Translations under genes and position numbers: made by a program | The notes under the pieces: model-generated | Told to the model about the DNA's origin: nothing | Seen by the model: the letters and a program-made list of their open reading frames with translations, nothing else | Database searches by the model: none | Assembly: GCA_949289295.1 (NCBI GenBank) | Contig: CASENM010000018.1 | Coordinates: 1-64,000 of the forward strand | Origin: an uncultured Bacteroides sp. | GTDB taxonomy: Bacteria > Bacteroidota > Bacteroidia > Bacteroidales > Bacteroidaceae | Direction: 5' to 3' | Length of the DNA stretch: 64,000 nucleotides | In this document: positions 15,205-24,232 of the stretch, piece by piece | Layout: each line of letters starts with the position of its first letter | Numbering within the stretch: position 1 is the first letter of the stretch

Positions 15205-15951
15205 TCACATGTTCATTCCACCATCGACCTGAATAACCTGTCCGGAAACATACGATGACATATCAGAAGCGAGGAACAAAGCTATGTTAGCCACATCTTC
15301 CGGCGTACCTCCACGACGTAACGGAATACGCTTGTTCCATTCAGCTTTCACTTCGTCCGAGAGCTGGGCTGTCATGTCTGTAATAATAAATCCCGGAGCA
15401 ATGGCATTCGCACGAATACCGCGTGAACCCAATTCCTGTGCGATAGACTTAGCCAGACCAATCATACCAGCCTTAGAAGCCGAATAGTTGCATTGTCCCG
15501 CATTTCCATGAACACCTACCACTGAAGCCATATTAATGATATTCCCTTGTCTCTGACGCATCATAATCGGAGTGCAGGCGTGGATAAAGTTGAACGCCGA
15601 TTTCAGGTTCACTGTAAGAACTGCATCCCATTGAGCCTCACTCATACGCATCATCAGGCCGTCCTTAGTGATACCGGCATTGTTAACCAGAATATCAATC
15701 GAACCAAAATCGCTGTGAATCTGCTCAATGACCTTGGCGGTTTCCTCAAAATTGGCCGCATTCGATGCATACCCTTTCACCTTCACGCCATAAGCGGCAA
15801 TTTCCTTTTCTGTATTCTGTCCGTTCTCATCAATTACCAGATCTGTAAACGCAATGTTCGCTCCTTCAGAAGCAAATTTCAACGCAATAGCCTTGCCGAT
15901 ACCACGTGCGGCACCGGTGATGACAGCTGTTTTTCCAGTCAATAATCCCAT
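15205..15951 (-). CDS. fabG: 3-oxoacyl-[acyl-carrier-protein] reductase
   Basis: 248 residues, the usual FabG length. A short-chain dehydrogenase fold shows the cofactor loop TGAARGIG (residues 12-19), VNNAGITKDGL, the catalytic Ser/Tyr/Lys (NMASVVG, YSASK) and the C-terminal SSYVSGQVIQVDGG. It reduces 3-ketoacyl-ACP with NADPH in fatty-acid elongation in the cytoplasm. A TetR regulator lies 27 nt upstream and is probably co-transcribed. FabG-like enzymes of other pathways share these motifs, but the close match to the FabG pattern supports the call. Confidence 0.92.
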   Translation of the reverse strand: MGLLTGKTAVITGAARGIGKAIALKFASEGANIAFTDLVIDENGQNTEKEIAAYGVKVKGYASNAANFEETAKVIEQIHSDFGSIDILVNNAGITKDGLMMRMSEAQWDAVLTVNLKSAFNFIHACTPIMMRQRQGNIINMASVVGVHGNAGQCNYSASKAGMIGLAKSIAQELGSRGIRANAIAPGFIITDMTAQLSDEVKAEWNKRIPLRRGGTPEDVANIALFLASDMSSYVSGQVIQVDGGMNM

Positions 15952-15978
15952 TTGTTTTCAAATATTTAAAATAAAACA

Positions 15979-16578
15979 CTAAACTTCTTTTTTCGTCTTG
16001 CACCCCAAAGCGCCGAGTACAATTTTCGATACATACTTCCAACCGATATCATCCTCAAGTTCCTCACCGATCTGCCCACGGATATAAGGAACCTCAATCC
16101 CTTTTACACAATAATGCAGGATATCAGCCATTATTTCCACATTGTCCAGATCAAAATATCCTTTCTCCTTTCCGTCTCGAAGCACTTCCCGGAAAAGGAC
16201 TATCTCTTTCCGGTCAAACTCCTTACGTACAGTCTCTACCCTCCAGATGTCACGGAAAAAACTTGCACGCAATGTCCCGTTACGATAGACCACGAACTTG
16301 ATAGTATCCAGATGCGTCATAATCAACTCCATTATCTTGACATCCGGAGAGACCGATTTTCCGGCCGCTTCTTTCATCCTGTCCGAAAGCATCTCCAATT
16401 CCGACTCCACCACCGCCAGATAAATCTGCTCTTTGCTCTTGAAATACGTGTACAATGTCCGTCTTCCTTTCTTTGAAGCCACGGCAATGTCGTTCATTGT
16501 CGTTTCCTCCACTCCTTTCTTGGCAAAAAGTTGGCGGGCCACATCCACTAGCTTAGCTCTCGTTCTCTCTACGGTCAT
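15979..16578 (-). CDS. TetR/AcrR family transcriptional regulator
   Basis: 199 residues from ATG 16578 (MTVERTRAK); ATG 16590 is nearly as good, and longer frames run into the promoter. The N-terminal helix-turn-helix is clear (ARQLFAKKGVEETTMNDIA, then KGRRTLYTYFKSKEQIY). The rest is a helical ligand-binding domain without a recognisable effector motif. It is encoded directly upstream of fabG, so it may regulate fatty-acid synthesis in response to an acyl ligand. That link rests on position only. Confidence 0.88.
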   Translation of the reverse strand: MTVERTRAKLVDVARQLFAKKGVEETTMNDIAVASKKGRRTLYTYFKSKEQIYLAVVESELEMLSDRMKEAAGKSVSPDVKIMELIMTHLDTIKFVVYRNGTLRASFFRDIWRVETVRKEFDRKEIVLFREVLRDGKEKGYFDLDNVEIMADILHYCVKGIEVPYIRGQIGEELEDDIGWKYVSKIVLGALGCKTKKEV

Positions 16579-16603
16579 CTCTCTGTACATCTGAATGATG
16601 TAA

Positions 16604-16612
16604 GCAAAAGTA
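16604..16612 (-). promoter_or_regulatory. -7 promoter box of the TetR-fabG operon
   Basis: Minus strand reads TACTTTTGC, a full match to TAnnTTTG, about 25 nt before ATG 16578. Confidence 0.55.
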
Positions 16613-17051
16613 CTGTTTTTTTTTAAAACCGCCAAATATCCCCAGGAAATTTTGGGAGAGCACTGAGAAAACAGAAGACACGCAACATACAGATAGTTAT
16701 AACTTTACAGCGGCCACAGACCGTTTTCGCCAACCCGAAGCCGAACAAGCATGTCATTGGCCTGTACACCCTTTGTTCTACATTGGCAAAGGCACAAGAA
16801 TGATTTCAGAAAAATGTCACGTTACAATATGGCAGTGAATTGTCCTGCAATGGCCAGAAAGCCGACAGTCCAGGACGGACGGTCTGATAAAAAAAACGTA
16901 AAGTTTACCACATAATCCTCCCCGATGAATCCGGCCCGCCCGAAACGAACGAAAAGAGTATTACATTGGCTATTATTTTAACGACAAACAGACTACAATG
17001 CTTCAATCTGACCCTACCGATAAAAACAGAATCAAAAAAAGTTCAAGAAAA
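16613..17051. other. Gene-free stretch before the tRNA-fMet pair
   Basis: About 440 nt with no frame that resembles a known protein and no RNA gene I can fold. A short repeat of ATTGGCC/TTGGCAAAGG elements lies at about 16755-16790. I see no riboswitch core or mobile-element end. Confidence 0.4.
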
Positions 17052-17082
17052 TTTGTTTATTCAGAAAAAAGCCGTACCTTTG
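17052..17082 (+). promoter_or_regulatory. Consensus promoter of the initiator tRNA operon
   Basis: TTTG at 17052-17055, a 19-nt spacer and TACCTTTG at 17075-17082: an exact -33/-7 pair for the Bacteroidetes primary sigma factor, 27 nt before the first tRNA. Confidence 0.8.
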
Positions 17083-17109
17083 CACCGGATTTAAGAAAAT
17101 CCCATACAT

Positions 17110-17182
<73 letters not shown>

Positions 17183-17223
17183 CTATAAGGGAAAGAAAAT
17201 CCAAACAACTCAAATACGAATAT

Positions 17224-17296
<73 letters not shown>

Positions 17297-17303
17297 CTGA
17301 ATG

Positions 17304-17330
17304 AAGGAACCCTTTAAGGGTTCCTTTTTT
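17304..17330 (+). terminator. Terminator of the tRNA-fMet operon
   Basis: AAGGAACCC/GGGTTCCTT, a perfect 9-bp stem with loop TTTAA, followed by a run of T. Strong intrinsic terminator. Confidence 0.9.
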
Positions 17331-17408
17331 ATTTCCCGGTCGCAATGTTGCAAATTCCTCAAAAAGTCCATACCTTTATACCTGTCTCAATCAAAAAAAT
17401 ATATATTT

Positions 17409-18341
17409 ATGGCACGAATCTATACTCATTTAACCGAACTGATAGGGCACACTCCACTCGTACTTCTCGACAGGACAGCCCATAAACATCATGCGAAAGC
17501 CACCATCATGGCTAAAGTAGAATCATTCAACCCCGGGGGAAGCGTAAAAGACCGTATCGCACTGGCCATGATTGAAGATGCAGAAAAAAAGAAACTTTTA
17601 AAACCCGGAGCTGTCATCATCGAACCTACGAGCGGAAATACAGGAGTAGGACTGGCGTGGATTGCATCCGTAAAAGGCTATCGAACCGTACTGACCATGC
17701 CCGAAACCATGAGTATAGAACGCCGCAAACTACTGCAGGCATTAGGAGCTGAAATCGTACTCACACCTGGGAACGAAGGTATGGACGGTGCCATACGCAA
17801 GGCAGAACAACTGCGAGAGGACACCCCTGGGGCTATCATCCTGCAACAATTCAAAAACACATCGAATCCAGAAGCACATGCCCGGACAACAGCTGAAGAA
17901 ATCTGGAATGACACAGACGGAAACATCGACGTCTTTGTAGCCGGAGCAGGCACAGGAGGAACCGTCAGCGGCACAGGGACAGGATTGAAACGGTACAACC
18001 CGCACATTGAAATAGTGGCGGTAGAGCCCGATGGATCACCCGTCCTGTCCGGAGGAAAAGCAGGTCCGCACAAATTGCAAGGAATAGGTGCCGGTTTTAT
18101 TCCGGAGACATACAATCCGACGGTAGTCGACAAGATAATCCGCATAAAAGACGAAGATGCCATGAACACCGCACGCGAACTGGCCCGACATGAAGGATTG
18201 CTGGTAGGCATAACTTCAGGCGCAGCCGTATTTGCTGCACTGAAACTCGCACAAGAAGAAAACTACAAAGGAAAAAATATTGTTGCCCTACTCCCCGACA
18301 CGGGAGAAAGATACCTCTCAACCGAGCTCTTCAGCGACTGA
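17409..18341 (+). CDS. cysK: Cysteine synthase A (O-acetylserine sulfhydrylase)
   Basis: 310 residues from ATG 17409 (MARIYTHLTELIGHTPL). The frame is open further upstream, but that part overlaps the tRNA terminator and has no similarity. NPGGSVKDRIA carries the lysine that binds pyridoxal phosphate, PTSGNTGVGL is the substrate loop, and GAGTGGTVSGTG is the phosphate-binding loop. The enzyme makes cysteine from O-acetylserine and sulfide in the cytoplasm. A probable -7 box TACCTTTA (17381-17388) precedes it. No serine acetyltransferase gene is nearby. Confidence 0.95.
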   Translation: MARIYTHLTELIGHTPLVLLDRTAHKHHAKATIMAKVESFNPGGSVKDRIALAMIEDAEKKKLLKPGAVIIEPTSGNTGVGLAWIASVKGYRTVLTMPETMSIERRKLLQALGAEIVLTPGNEGMDGAIRKAEQLREDTPGAIILQQFKNTSNPEAHARTTAEEIWNDTDGNIDVFVAGAGTGGTVSGTGTGLKRYNPHIEIVAVEPDGSPVLSGGKAGPHKLQGIGAGFIPETYNPTVVDKIIRIKDEDAMNTARELARHEGLLVGITSGAAVFAALKLAQEENYKGKNIVALLPDTGERYLSTELFSD

Positions 18342-18359
18342 GAAGGAAAGGCCGCAAAT

Positions 18360-18399
18360 ACAAGAGAGGACGCATCTTGAAAGATGCGTCCTCTCTTGT
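18360..18399. terminator. 19-bp perfect hairpin between cysK and the tRNA-Val genes
   Basis: Bases 18360-18378 pair without mismatch to 18381-18399 around a 2-nt centre (the real loop will be slightly larger). It sits between two convergent units, so it probably ends both. The downstream T-run is poor on the plus strand and modest on the minus strand. Confidence 0.7.
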
Positions 18400-18400
18400 G

Positions 18401-18475
18401 TGGGCGTTGACGGATTCGAACCGCCGACCCTCTGCTTGTAAGGCAGATGCTCTGAACCAGCTGAGCTAAACGCCC
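18401..18475 (-). tRNA. tRNA-Val (TAC), copy 4 in transcription order
   Basis: 75 nt on the minus strand, anticodon loop CTTACAA giving anticodon TAC. It has a full acceptor stem GGGCGTT/AACGCCC and discriminator A. CCA is not encoded. Last copy before the hairpin. Confidence 0.95.
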
Positions 18476-18508
18476 GAAAGGGAAAGTTGACAATTATTGT
18501 TTTCGGAG

Positions 18509-18583
18509 TGGGCGTTGACGGATTCGAACCGCCGACCCTCTGCTTGTAAGGCAGATGCTCTGAACCAGCTGAGCTAAACGCCC
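18509..18583 (-). tRNA. tRNA-Val (TAC), copy 3
   Basis: Identical in sequence to the other three copies; the spacers between copies (about 32-33 nt) differ from one another. Confidence 0.95.
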
Positions 18584-18615
18584 GAAAGTCTTTTTATTTC
18601 CTTTTTCTTCCGGAG

Positions 18616-18690
18616 TGGGCGTTGACGGATTCGAACCGCCGACCCTCTGCTTGTAAGGCAGATGCTCTGAACCAGCTGAGCTAAACGCCC
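18616..18690 (-). tRNA. tRNA-Val (TAC), copy 2
   Basis: Identical 75-nt copy with anticodon TAC. Confidence 0.95.
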
Positions 18691-18721
18691 GGAAAAAGTA
18701 ACAACCAACGAGAAATCCGAG

Positions 18722-18796
18722 TGGGCGTTGACGGATTCGAACCGCCGACCCTCTGCTTGTAAGGCAGATGCTCTGAACCAGCTGAGCTAAACGCCC
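18722..18796 (-). tRNA. tRNA-Val (TAC), copy 1
   Basis: First copy transcribed, 24 nt behind the -7 box. Same sequence as the other three. Confidence 0.95.
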
Positions 18797-18819
18797 GAGC
18801 TCTCATCGTGATTGCGGTT

Positions 18820-18851
18820 GCAAAGGTACTGCTTTATTTCAAACCTGCAAA
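18820..18851 (-). promoter_or_regulatory. Consensus promoter of the tRNA-Val operon
   Basis: On the minus strand TTTG (18851-18848), a 19-nt spacer and TACCTTTGC (18828-18820): the same arrangement as at the tRNA-fMet and tRNA-Glu genes. Confidence 0.75.
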
Positions 18852-18946
18852 CTTTTAAGCCTTTTTTTTAAGAGACTGCCCAATTTTTCTATCCGACACC
18901 CCCAAAATATTCGTATTACAACGCAAAATAAATAAATTATTGTATG

Positions 18947-18954
18947 TAACTTTG
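18947..18954 (+). promoter_or_regulatory. -7 promoter box of folP-cdaA
   Basis: TAACTTTG matches TAnnTTTG, 22 nt before ATG 18977. Confidence 0.55.
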
Positions 18955-18976
18955 CACCATTAAGGAAGAGTTCACC

Positions 18977-19858
18977 ATGATACAAAAAACAACTAAATAC
19001 ATTAACGCCAACGGTAAGCTGATAGACTTGTCACACCCACAAGTAATGGGAATCCTGAACCTTACACCTGATTCGTTCTACGCTGAAAGCCGGAAACAAA
19101 CAGAAAAGGAAATAGCAGACAGGACTCACCAAATCATCAAAGAAGGAGGCAGTTTCATCGACGTAGGGGCATACTCTTCAAGACCAAACGCCATGAACGT
19201 GTCCGTGCAGGAAGAAACCGAACGTTTGCGTAAAGGGTTGGACATCATTTTTAAAGAACAGCCTGATGCAATCGTATCAGTAGATACGTTCCGTGCGGAT
19301 GTGGCCAAAATGTGTGTGGAAGAATACGGTGTAGCCATCATCAACGACATTTCTGCCGGCGAAATGGACAAAACAATGTTCCCTACTGTGGCCCGTCTAG
19401 GTGTACCATACATTATGATGCACATGCAGGGCACCCCCCAGAATATGCAAGCAAACCCACATTACGACAATCTGCTCACGGAAATACTCTACTATTTCTC
19501 GGAAAAAGTACAACGTCTGCGCGACCTTGGGGTGAAAGATTTGATTATCGACCCTGGATTCGGATTTGGGAAAACCTTGCCCCATAACTACGAGCTATTG
19601 GAGAAACTGGAAAGTTTTTCCATCTTCAATCTGCCGATATTAGTAGGAGTATCACGCAAATCAATGATTTACAAGTTACTGGGATGTGCGCCTGAGGATG
19701 CGCTCAACGGAACAAGCGTCATCAACACCATTGCACTGATGAAAGGAGCCGACATCCTACGCGTACACGACGTAAAGCCTGCGGCAGAAGCTGTAAAAAT
19801 ATTATCCGCACTGACAACGAATTTCTCTGAAAAAAACATTTTAACCCATGCCTTTTGA
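18977..19858 (+). CDS. folP: Dihydropteroate synthase
   Basis: 293 residues. Both pterin-site signatures are present: GILNLTPDSFYAESR (about residues 25-39) and GGSFIDVGAYSSRPNA. Then come VSVDTFRADVA, the INDISAGEMD loop and LIDPGFGFGKT. It joins the pterin pyrophosphate to p-aminobenzoate in folate synthesis and is the sulfonamide target. The last 11 bases overlap the start of cdaA, so translation of the two is likely coupled; this pairing is common in Bacteroidetes. Confidence 0.95.
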   Translation: MIQKTTKYINANGKLIDLSHPQVMGILNLTPDSFYAESRKQTEKEIADRTHQIIKEGGSFIDVGAYSSRPNAMNVSVQEETERLRKGLDIIFKEQPDAIVSVDTFRADVAKMCVEEYGVAIINDISAGEMDKTMFPTVARLGVPYIMMHMQGTPQNMQANPHYDNLLTEILYYFSEKVQRLRDLGVKDLIIDPGFGFGKTLPHNYELLEKLESFSIFNLPILVGVSRKSMIYKLLGCAPEDALNGTSVINTIALMKGADILRVHDVKPAAEAVKILSALTTNFSEKNILTHAF

Positions 19859-20624
19859 CATTCACATCCTCACCCTGAAAGACATACTGGACATTCTGCT
19901 GGTTGCTTTCCTCCTCTACAAGACCTATAAGTTGATGAAATCATCAGGTTCCATCAATATCTTCATCGGTATCCTGGTCTTCATCGTAATCTGGGTAATC
20001 GTGTCACAGGTACTCCAAATGCGTCTGCTTGGCTCTATTTTCGACAAGTTAGTCAGCGTGGGAGTCATCGCACTGATTGTATTGTTCCAAGATGAAATAC
20101 GTCATTTCCTCCTCTCACTGGGGTCTCGGCACCGAAGCAACAGCCTCTTCCGTTTTCTGAAAGGAAACAAAAAAAATGAGACACAGAAAGAAGACATCAT
20201 GCCTATCGTCATGGCCTGCCTGAGCATGAGCAAAGGTAAAGTGGGCGCGCTTATCGTCATCGAGAAAGACTTCCCTCTCGATGACATCGTACGCACAGGC
20301 GACATCATTGATGCCAACATCAACCAGCGTCTGATCGAGAACATTTTTTTCAAAAACAGCCCGCTCCACGATGGCGCGATGATCATCAGCCACAAGCGAA
20401 TAAAAGCTGCAGGATGCATTCTTCCAGTATCACACAATCTGGACATACCCAAAGAACTGGGTCTGCGCCACCGTGCTGCATTAGGAGTATCGCAGGAAAC
20501 CGATGGCATGGCCATCATCGTATCGGAAGAAACCGGAGGCATCTCCATCGCCAACAAAGGTCAGTTTTACCTGAAGCTTTCGGCCGAGGAACTGGAACGC
20601 ATGCTGACGAATGAAACCAATTAG
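19848..20624 (+). CDS. cdaA: Diadenylate cyclase CdaA (c-di-AMP synthase)
   Basis: 258 residues. Three membrane helices at the N-terminus (about residues 12-30, 35-57, 62-78) are followed by the DAC domain with its two catalytic motifs: DGA in SPLHDGAMIIS and RHR in LGLRHRAALGVS. It makes cyclic di-AMP from two ATP at the membrane and is a regulator of osmotic balance and wall stress in other bacteria. CdaR-type partner proteins are not adjacent. The overlap with folP and lack of its own promoter suggest a joint transcript. Confidence 0.93.
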   Translation: MPFDIHILTLKDILDILLVAFLLYKTYKLMKSSGSINIFIGILVFIVIWVIVSQVLQMRLLGSIFDKLVSVGVIALIVLFQDEIRHFLLSLGSRHRSNSLFRFLKGNKKNETQKEDIMPIVMACLSMSKGKVGALIVIEKDFPLDDIVRTGDIIDANINQRLIENIFFKNSPLHDGAMIISHKRIKAAGCILPVSHNLDIPKELGLRHRAALGVSQETDGMAIIVSEETGGISIANKGQFYLKLSAEELERMLTNETN

Positions 20625-20721
20625 CATTGCTTACCGGCACAGGATGGGGAAGAAACTCAAGACAGAATTCGACTATCGGGACAGCCTTCCTTTTCCATGT
20701 TGCCTACTCTCTACGACCCAA

Positions 20722-21417
20722 TCAATACATGCCGAGCATGTGAAGAATGGTCGGAGTAAGCAAGGCGGTCAGAATACCGTTCAAAGTCAAGCCCAGACTG
20801 GCGTACGCCCCATACTTTCCGCTCACCTCCATGGCACGCGAAGTGCCTACGGCATGTGAAGCTGTACCCATAGAAAGCCCTTGAGCTATCGGACTGCCCA
20901 CATGACCTACCTGCAGCACCTTAAATCCGCAGATAGCACCGAACAGGCCGACTACAATCACCACGGCCGCAGTCAGAGAAGGAATCCCGCCCACCGCATT
21001 CGACACTTCCATGGCAATCGGAGTGGTCACCGACTTCGGAGCCAATGACATCACCACCTCTGGAGAAGCCCCCATCACTTTCGCAATGACAGTCACTGAT
21101 ACCAGACCGACGATACAGCCCGCCAGTTGGGATATGACGATAGGCATAAGCTGCTTTTTTATCATTTTCAGCTGGAGATAAAGAGGCACGCCCAAGGCCA
21201 CCACTGCCGGCTTCAGCCAAAACTCCACCAAAGAGCCCGCTTCGGAATACTTTTCATAAGAAACTCCCGTACATTTCAAGAAACAGATCAATAAAGCGAT
21301 TGCTATCAGAATCGGATTCAGCAATACCCAACCTGTCTTCTTCTGCCATAGTTTCGACAAAAAATAAAAGCCGAATGTAATGGCCAGCAAAAAAAACTTA
21401 TTTTCTAAAAAATCCAT
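20722..21417 (-). CDS. lrgB: LrgB/CidB family membrane protein
   Basis: 231 residues, about seven membrane helices. The conserved core reads AGCIVGLVSV, MSLAPKSVTTPIAMEVS and GTASHAVGTSRAMEV, typical of LrgB/CidB and plant PLGG1. With LrgA it forms a holin-like pair in staphylococci; in plants the fused homolog moves glycolate and glycerate, so a metabolite-transport role is also possible. Its start overlaps the end of lrgA by 20 nt. It ends close to cdaA on the other strand without an obvious terminator. Confidence 0.9.
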   Translation of the reverse strand: MDFLENKFFLLAITFGFYFLSKLWQKKTGWVLLNPILIAIALLICFLKCTGVSYEKYSEAGSLVEFWLKPAVVALGVPLYLQLKMIKKQLMPIVISQLAGCIVGLVSVTVIAKVMGASPEVVMSLAPKSVTTPIAMEVSNAVGGIPSLTAAVVIVVGLFGAICGFKVLQVGHVGSPIAQGLSMGTASHAVGTSRAMEVSGKYGAYASLGLTLNGILTALLTPTILHMLGMY

Positions 21418-21748
21418 ATTTCCTTACCAATTGATGAACCCAACCCGTTACGACCAGCACAAGCACCGTACTCACGATAGTAGCTATGACTATCGGCCAG
21501 AACTGCGCACTGATAATGTCGAAATAAAGCATAAGCGCAACACCCGAAGGCACAAAGAAAAAACCAAGATTGGCAACCAGAAAATCACTCAGCCCCTGAA
21601 CCCATTCCAGCTTGATCCAACCCAACTGAAGAAATAAAGTAAGCAAAAGCATACCAATGATACTGGAAGGAAGCTTGATTCCCGTCAGATAAACAATCAG
21701 TTCACCCAAAGCCAGGCATCCGAACAGGATGAAACATTGACGAACCAT
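21398..21748 (-). CDS. lrgA: LrgA/CidA family membrane protein
   Basis: 116 residues from ATG 21748 (MVRQCFILFGCLALGE); a longer frame to 21817 would cross the -7 box at 21784-21791. Four membrane helices and the family signature LPSSIIGMLLL and FLVANLGFFFVPSGV are visible. Its C-terminal 20 nt overlap lrgB, so the two are translated together. The pair may act in stationary-phase membrane permeability or export of small organic acids; its place beside pta-ackA (divergent) makes a link to acetate or pyruvate overflow worth noting. Confidence 0.88.
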   Translation of the reverse strand: MVRQCFILFGCLALGELIVYLTGIKLPSSIIGMLLLTLFLQLGWIKLEWVQGLSDFLVANLGFFFVPSGVALMLYFDIISAQFWPIVIATIVSTVLVLVVTGWVHQLVRKYGFFRK

Positions 21749-21783
21749 AACAATTAAAGAATTTATAAATTTAAAAACGGAGG

Positions 21784-21791
21784 CAAAGTTA
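21784..21791 (-). promoter_or_regulatory. -7 promoter box of lrgAB
   Basis: Minus strand reads TAACTTTG, a match to TAnnTTTG, 36 nt before ATG 21748. Confidence 0.5.
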
Positions 21792-21886
21792 TACATTCTT
21801 TTCAAACCTACCGTCAAACATATTTATTTTACATACTTTAAACTCAATTATTTCAGTTTTTGCCAACTTGATATGACAGAAATGCT

Positions 21887-21894
21887 TATTTTTG
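21887..21894 (+). promoter_or_regulatory. -7 promoter box of pta-ackA
   Basis: TATTTTTG matches TAnnTTTG, about 70 nt before ATG 21965, leaving an untranslated leader of around 65 nt. Confidence 0.55.
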
Positions 21895-21964
21895 CAAGGT
21901 GGAAAGCGGCATCCGTCGTCGCTCACGAACAAAGATTCATACAACATCTTATAATACAACCGAT

Positions 21965-22975
21965 ATGGATTTAATTAGTCAAATCGTAGAACGCGCTAAG
22001 GCAAACAAACAGCGCATCGTTCTTCCGGAAGGAACAGAAGAACGTACTTTGAAAGCTGCCAACCAAATCTTGACAGACGGTGTAGCGGACCTGATTCTGC
22101 TGGGCAACCCGGATGAAATCATGGGACATGCCAAAGAATGGGGCTTGGGCAATATCCACAAGGCTACCATTATCGATCCGGAAAATCATCCGAAGAAAGA
22201 AGAATACGCACAATTGCTGTGCGAACTCCGCAAGAAAAAAGGGATGACTATCGAAGAGGCCCGCAAACTCGTGCTCAACCCTCTGTATCTGGGATGCCTG
22301 ATCATCAAGTCGGGCGATGCTGACGGCCAGCTTGCAGGCGCACGCAACACCACCGGTGACGTGCTTCGTCCGGCCCTGCAGATTATCAAGACCGCTCCCG
22401 GAATCACTTGCGTATCAGGGGCCATGCTATTATTGACCCATGCTCCGGAATGTGGCGACAACGGTGTCATTGTCATGGGTGACGTAGCCGTCACTCCGGT
22501 TCCCGATGCCGGACAGCTTGCCCAGATTGCCGTTTGTACTGCAAGAACCGCCCAGGCTGTGGCGGGAATCGATCCGCGTGTGGCCATGCTGAGCTTCTCT
22601 ACAAAAGGTTCCGCCAAACATGAGGTGGTGGACAAAGTGGTTGAGGCATTGGGCATAGCAAAAGAAATGGCTCCTGACCTGAAGATTGACGGCGAACTGC
22701 AGGCTGACGCCGCTCTCGTGCCGAGAATCGGTGCAAGCAAGGCTCCGGGCTCAGAAATCGCCGGGAAAGCCAATGTGCTGGTTGTTCCGAACCTTGAAGT
22801 AGGAAACATCTCCTACAAACTGGTTGAACGTTTGGGACATGCGACAGCCGTCGGACCGATCCTGCAAGGCATCGCACGTCCGGTAAACGACTTGTCACGC
22901 GGATGCTGCATCGACGACGTTTACAAAATGATTGCCATTACAGCCAACCAGGCTATCGCAGCCAAAGCCCAGTAA
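21965..22975 (+). CDS. pta: Phosphate acetyltransferase
   Basis: 336 residues from ATG 21965 (MDLISQIVERAKANKQRIV); the frame extends upstream to 21899, but that part would include the likely leader. A single PTA_PTB domain of the short, catalytic type, with LPEGTEERTLKAA, GARNTTGDVLRPALQI and GDVAVTPVPDAGQLA. It converts acetyl-CoA and phosphate to acetyl phosphate, feeding AckA to make ATP and acetate, a main fermentation route. It is followed 30 nt later by ackA. Confidence 0.95.
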   Translation: MDLISQIVERAKANKQRIVLPEGTEERTLKAANQILTDGVADLILLGNPDEIMGHAKEWGLGNIHKATIIDPENHPKKEEYAQLLCELRKKKGMTIEEARKLVLNPLYLGCLIIKSGDADGQLAGARNTTGDVLRPALQIIKTAPGITCVSGAMLLLTHAPECGDNGVIVMGDVAVTPVPDAGQLAQIAVCTARTAQAVAGIDPRVAMLSFSTKGSAKHEVVDKVVEALGIAKEMAPDLKIDGELQADAALVPRIGASKAPGSEIAGKANVLVVPNLEVGNISYKLVERLGHATAVGPILQGIARPVNDLSRGCCIDDVYKMIAITANQAIAAKAQ

Positions 22976-23005
22976 CCCACACAAACTTTAATCAAAAAGA
23001 CAAAA

Positions 23006-24205
23006 ATGAAAGTATTAGTATTGAATTGCGGCAGCTCTTCTATCAAATACAAACTGTTTGAAATGACCAAGAAGGAAGTGCTCGCACAAGGCGGTATCGA
23101 AAAAATCGGCCTGCCGGGTTCTTTCCTGAAAATGACATTGCCGGACGGAACAAAAAAAATCATCGAAAAAGATGTGCCGGAACACACTACGGGAGTCCAG
23201 TTCATCTTCGACACGCTGACCCATCCTGAATACGGAACTGTAAAGAATCTGCATGAAATCAATGCCGTGGGCCATCGCGTGCTTCATGGAGGAACTAAAT
23301 TCAGCGGTTCCGTACTGATTGACGACGCTGTGATCGCTGCCGTAGAGGAATGCTGCGACCTTGGTCCCTTGCACAACCCGGCCAACCTGAAAGGTATCTA
23401 TGCCGTACAGAAGTTGCTGCCAGAAGTACCGCAAGTGGCCGTATTCGACACTGCATTCCATCAGACCATGCCCGACTATGCATATCTGTATGCCATCCCT
23501 TACTCATATTTCGAGAAATACGGAATCCGACGTTACGGCTTCCATGGAACATCCCATCGGTATGTATCGAAACGTGTATGCGAATTCCTGAACATTCCGC
23601 AGGAAGGTTCAAGAATCATCACATGCCACATCGGCAACGGAGGTTCCATCGCAGCGGTGAAGGACGGAAAATGCGTGGATACTTCCATGGGGCTGACCCC
23701 GTTGGAAGGTCTGATGATGGGCACACGCAGCGGTGACATCGACGGAGGTGCCATCACCTATATCATGAAAAAGGAAGGGTTGACTCCCGATGAAATGTCC
23801 ACCCTCCTGAACAAGAAGAGCGGAGTGCTGGGCATGTTCGGAAAATCAAGTGACATGCGTGAACTGGAAGCTGCAGCCAAGAATGGCGAGGAACGTGCCA
23901 TCCTGACCGAAAAGATGTATTTCTACCGTATCACCAAGTATATCGGCGCATACACGGCTGCCATGAACGGTGTAGACGTTATCCTCTTCACTGGAGGTGT
24001 AGGTGAGAACCAGTCCGGGGCACGCGCCGCCGTATGCAAGAATTTGGAATATCTGGGTGTGAAGATTGACCCGGAGAAAAACAAAGTGAGAGGTGAAGAA
24101 GCCATCATTTCAACAGAAGACTCGAAGGTTACCGTTTGCGTGATTCCGACAGATGAGGAAATGATGATCGCTACCGACACGATGAACATCCTGAATAACA
24201 AATAA
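23006..24205 (+). CDS. ackA: Acetate kinase
   Basis: 399 residues, the typical length. ASKHA-fold signatures: VLNCGSSSIKYKL at the N-terminus, GHRVLHGG with the acetate-site Arg, FDTAFHQTMP, and HIGNGGSIAAVKDGK plus TGGVGENQSG for ATP binding. It transfers phosphate from acetyl phosphate to ADP. It forms an operon with pta; a strong hairpin begins 27 nt after the stop. Confidence 0.96.
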   Translation: MKVLVLNCGSSSIKYKLFEMTKKEVLAQGGIEKIGLPGSFLKMTLPDGTKKIIEKDVPEHTTGVQFIFDTLTHPEYGTVKNLHEINAVGHRVLHGGTKFSGSVLIDDAVIAAVEECCDLGPLHNPANLKGIYAVQKLLPEVPQVAVFDTAFHQTMPDYAYLYAIPYSYFEKYGIRRYGFHGTSHRYVSKRVCEFLNIPQEGSRIITCHIGNGGSIAAVKDGKCVDTSMGLTPLEGLMMGTRSGDIDGGAITYIMKKEGLTPDEMSTLLNKKSGVLGMFGKSSDMRELEAAAKNGEERAILTEKMYFYRITKYIGAYTAAMNGVDVILFTGGVGENQSGARAAVCKNLEYLGVKIDPEKNKVRGEEAIISTEDSKVTVCVIPTDEEMMIATDTMNILNNK

Positions 24206-24232
24206 TTCGGAACTACCTGAAAGAGACTTGAA

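Noticed and set aside
16640-17040. Riboswitch or RNA gene before the tRNA-fMet pair
   Set aside because: No conserved riboswitch core and no promoter-terminator pair could be identified by eye; a covariance-model scan would be needed.
17301-17408. Upstream extension of cysK to 17301
   Set aside because: It would place the start inside the tRNA-fMet terminator and adds residues without family similarity; ATG 17409 fits the family start.
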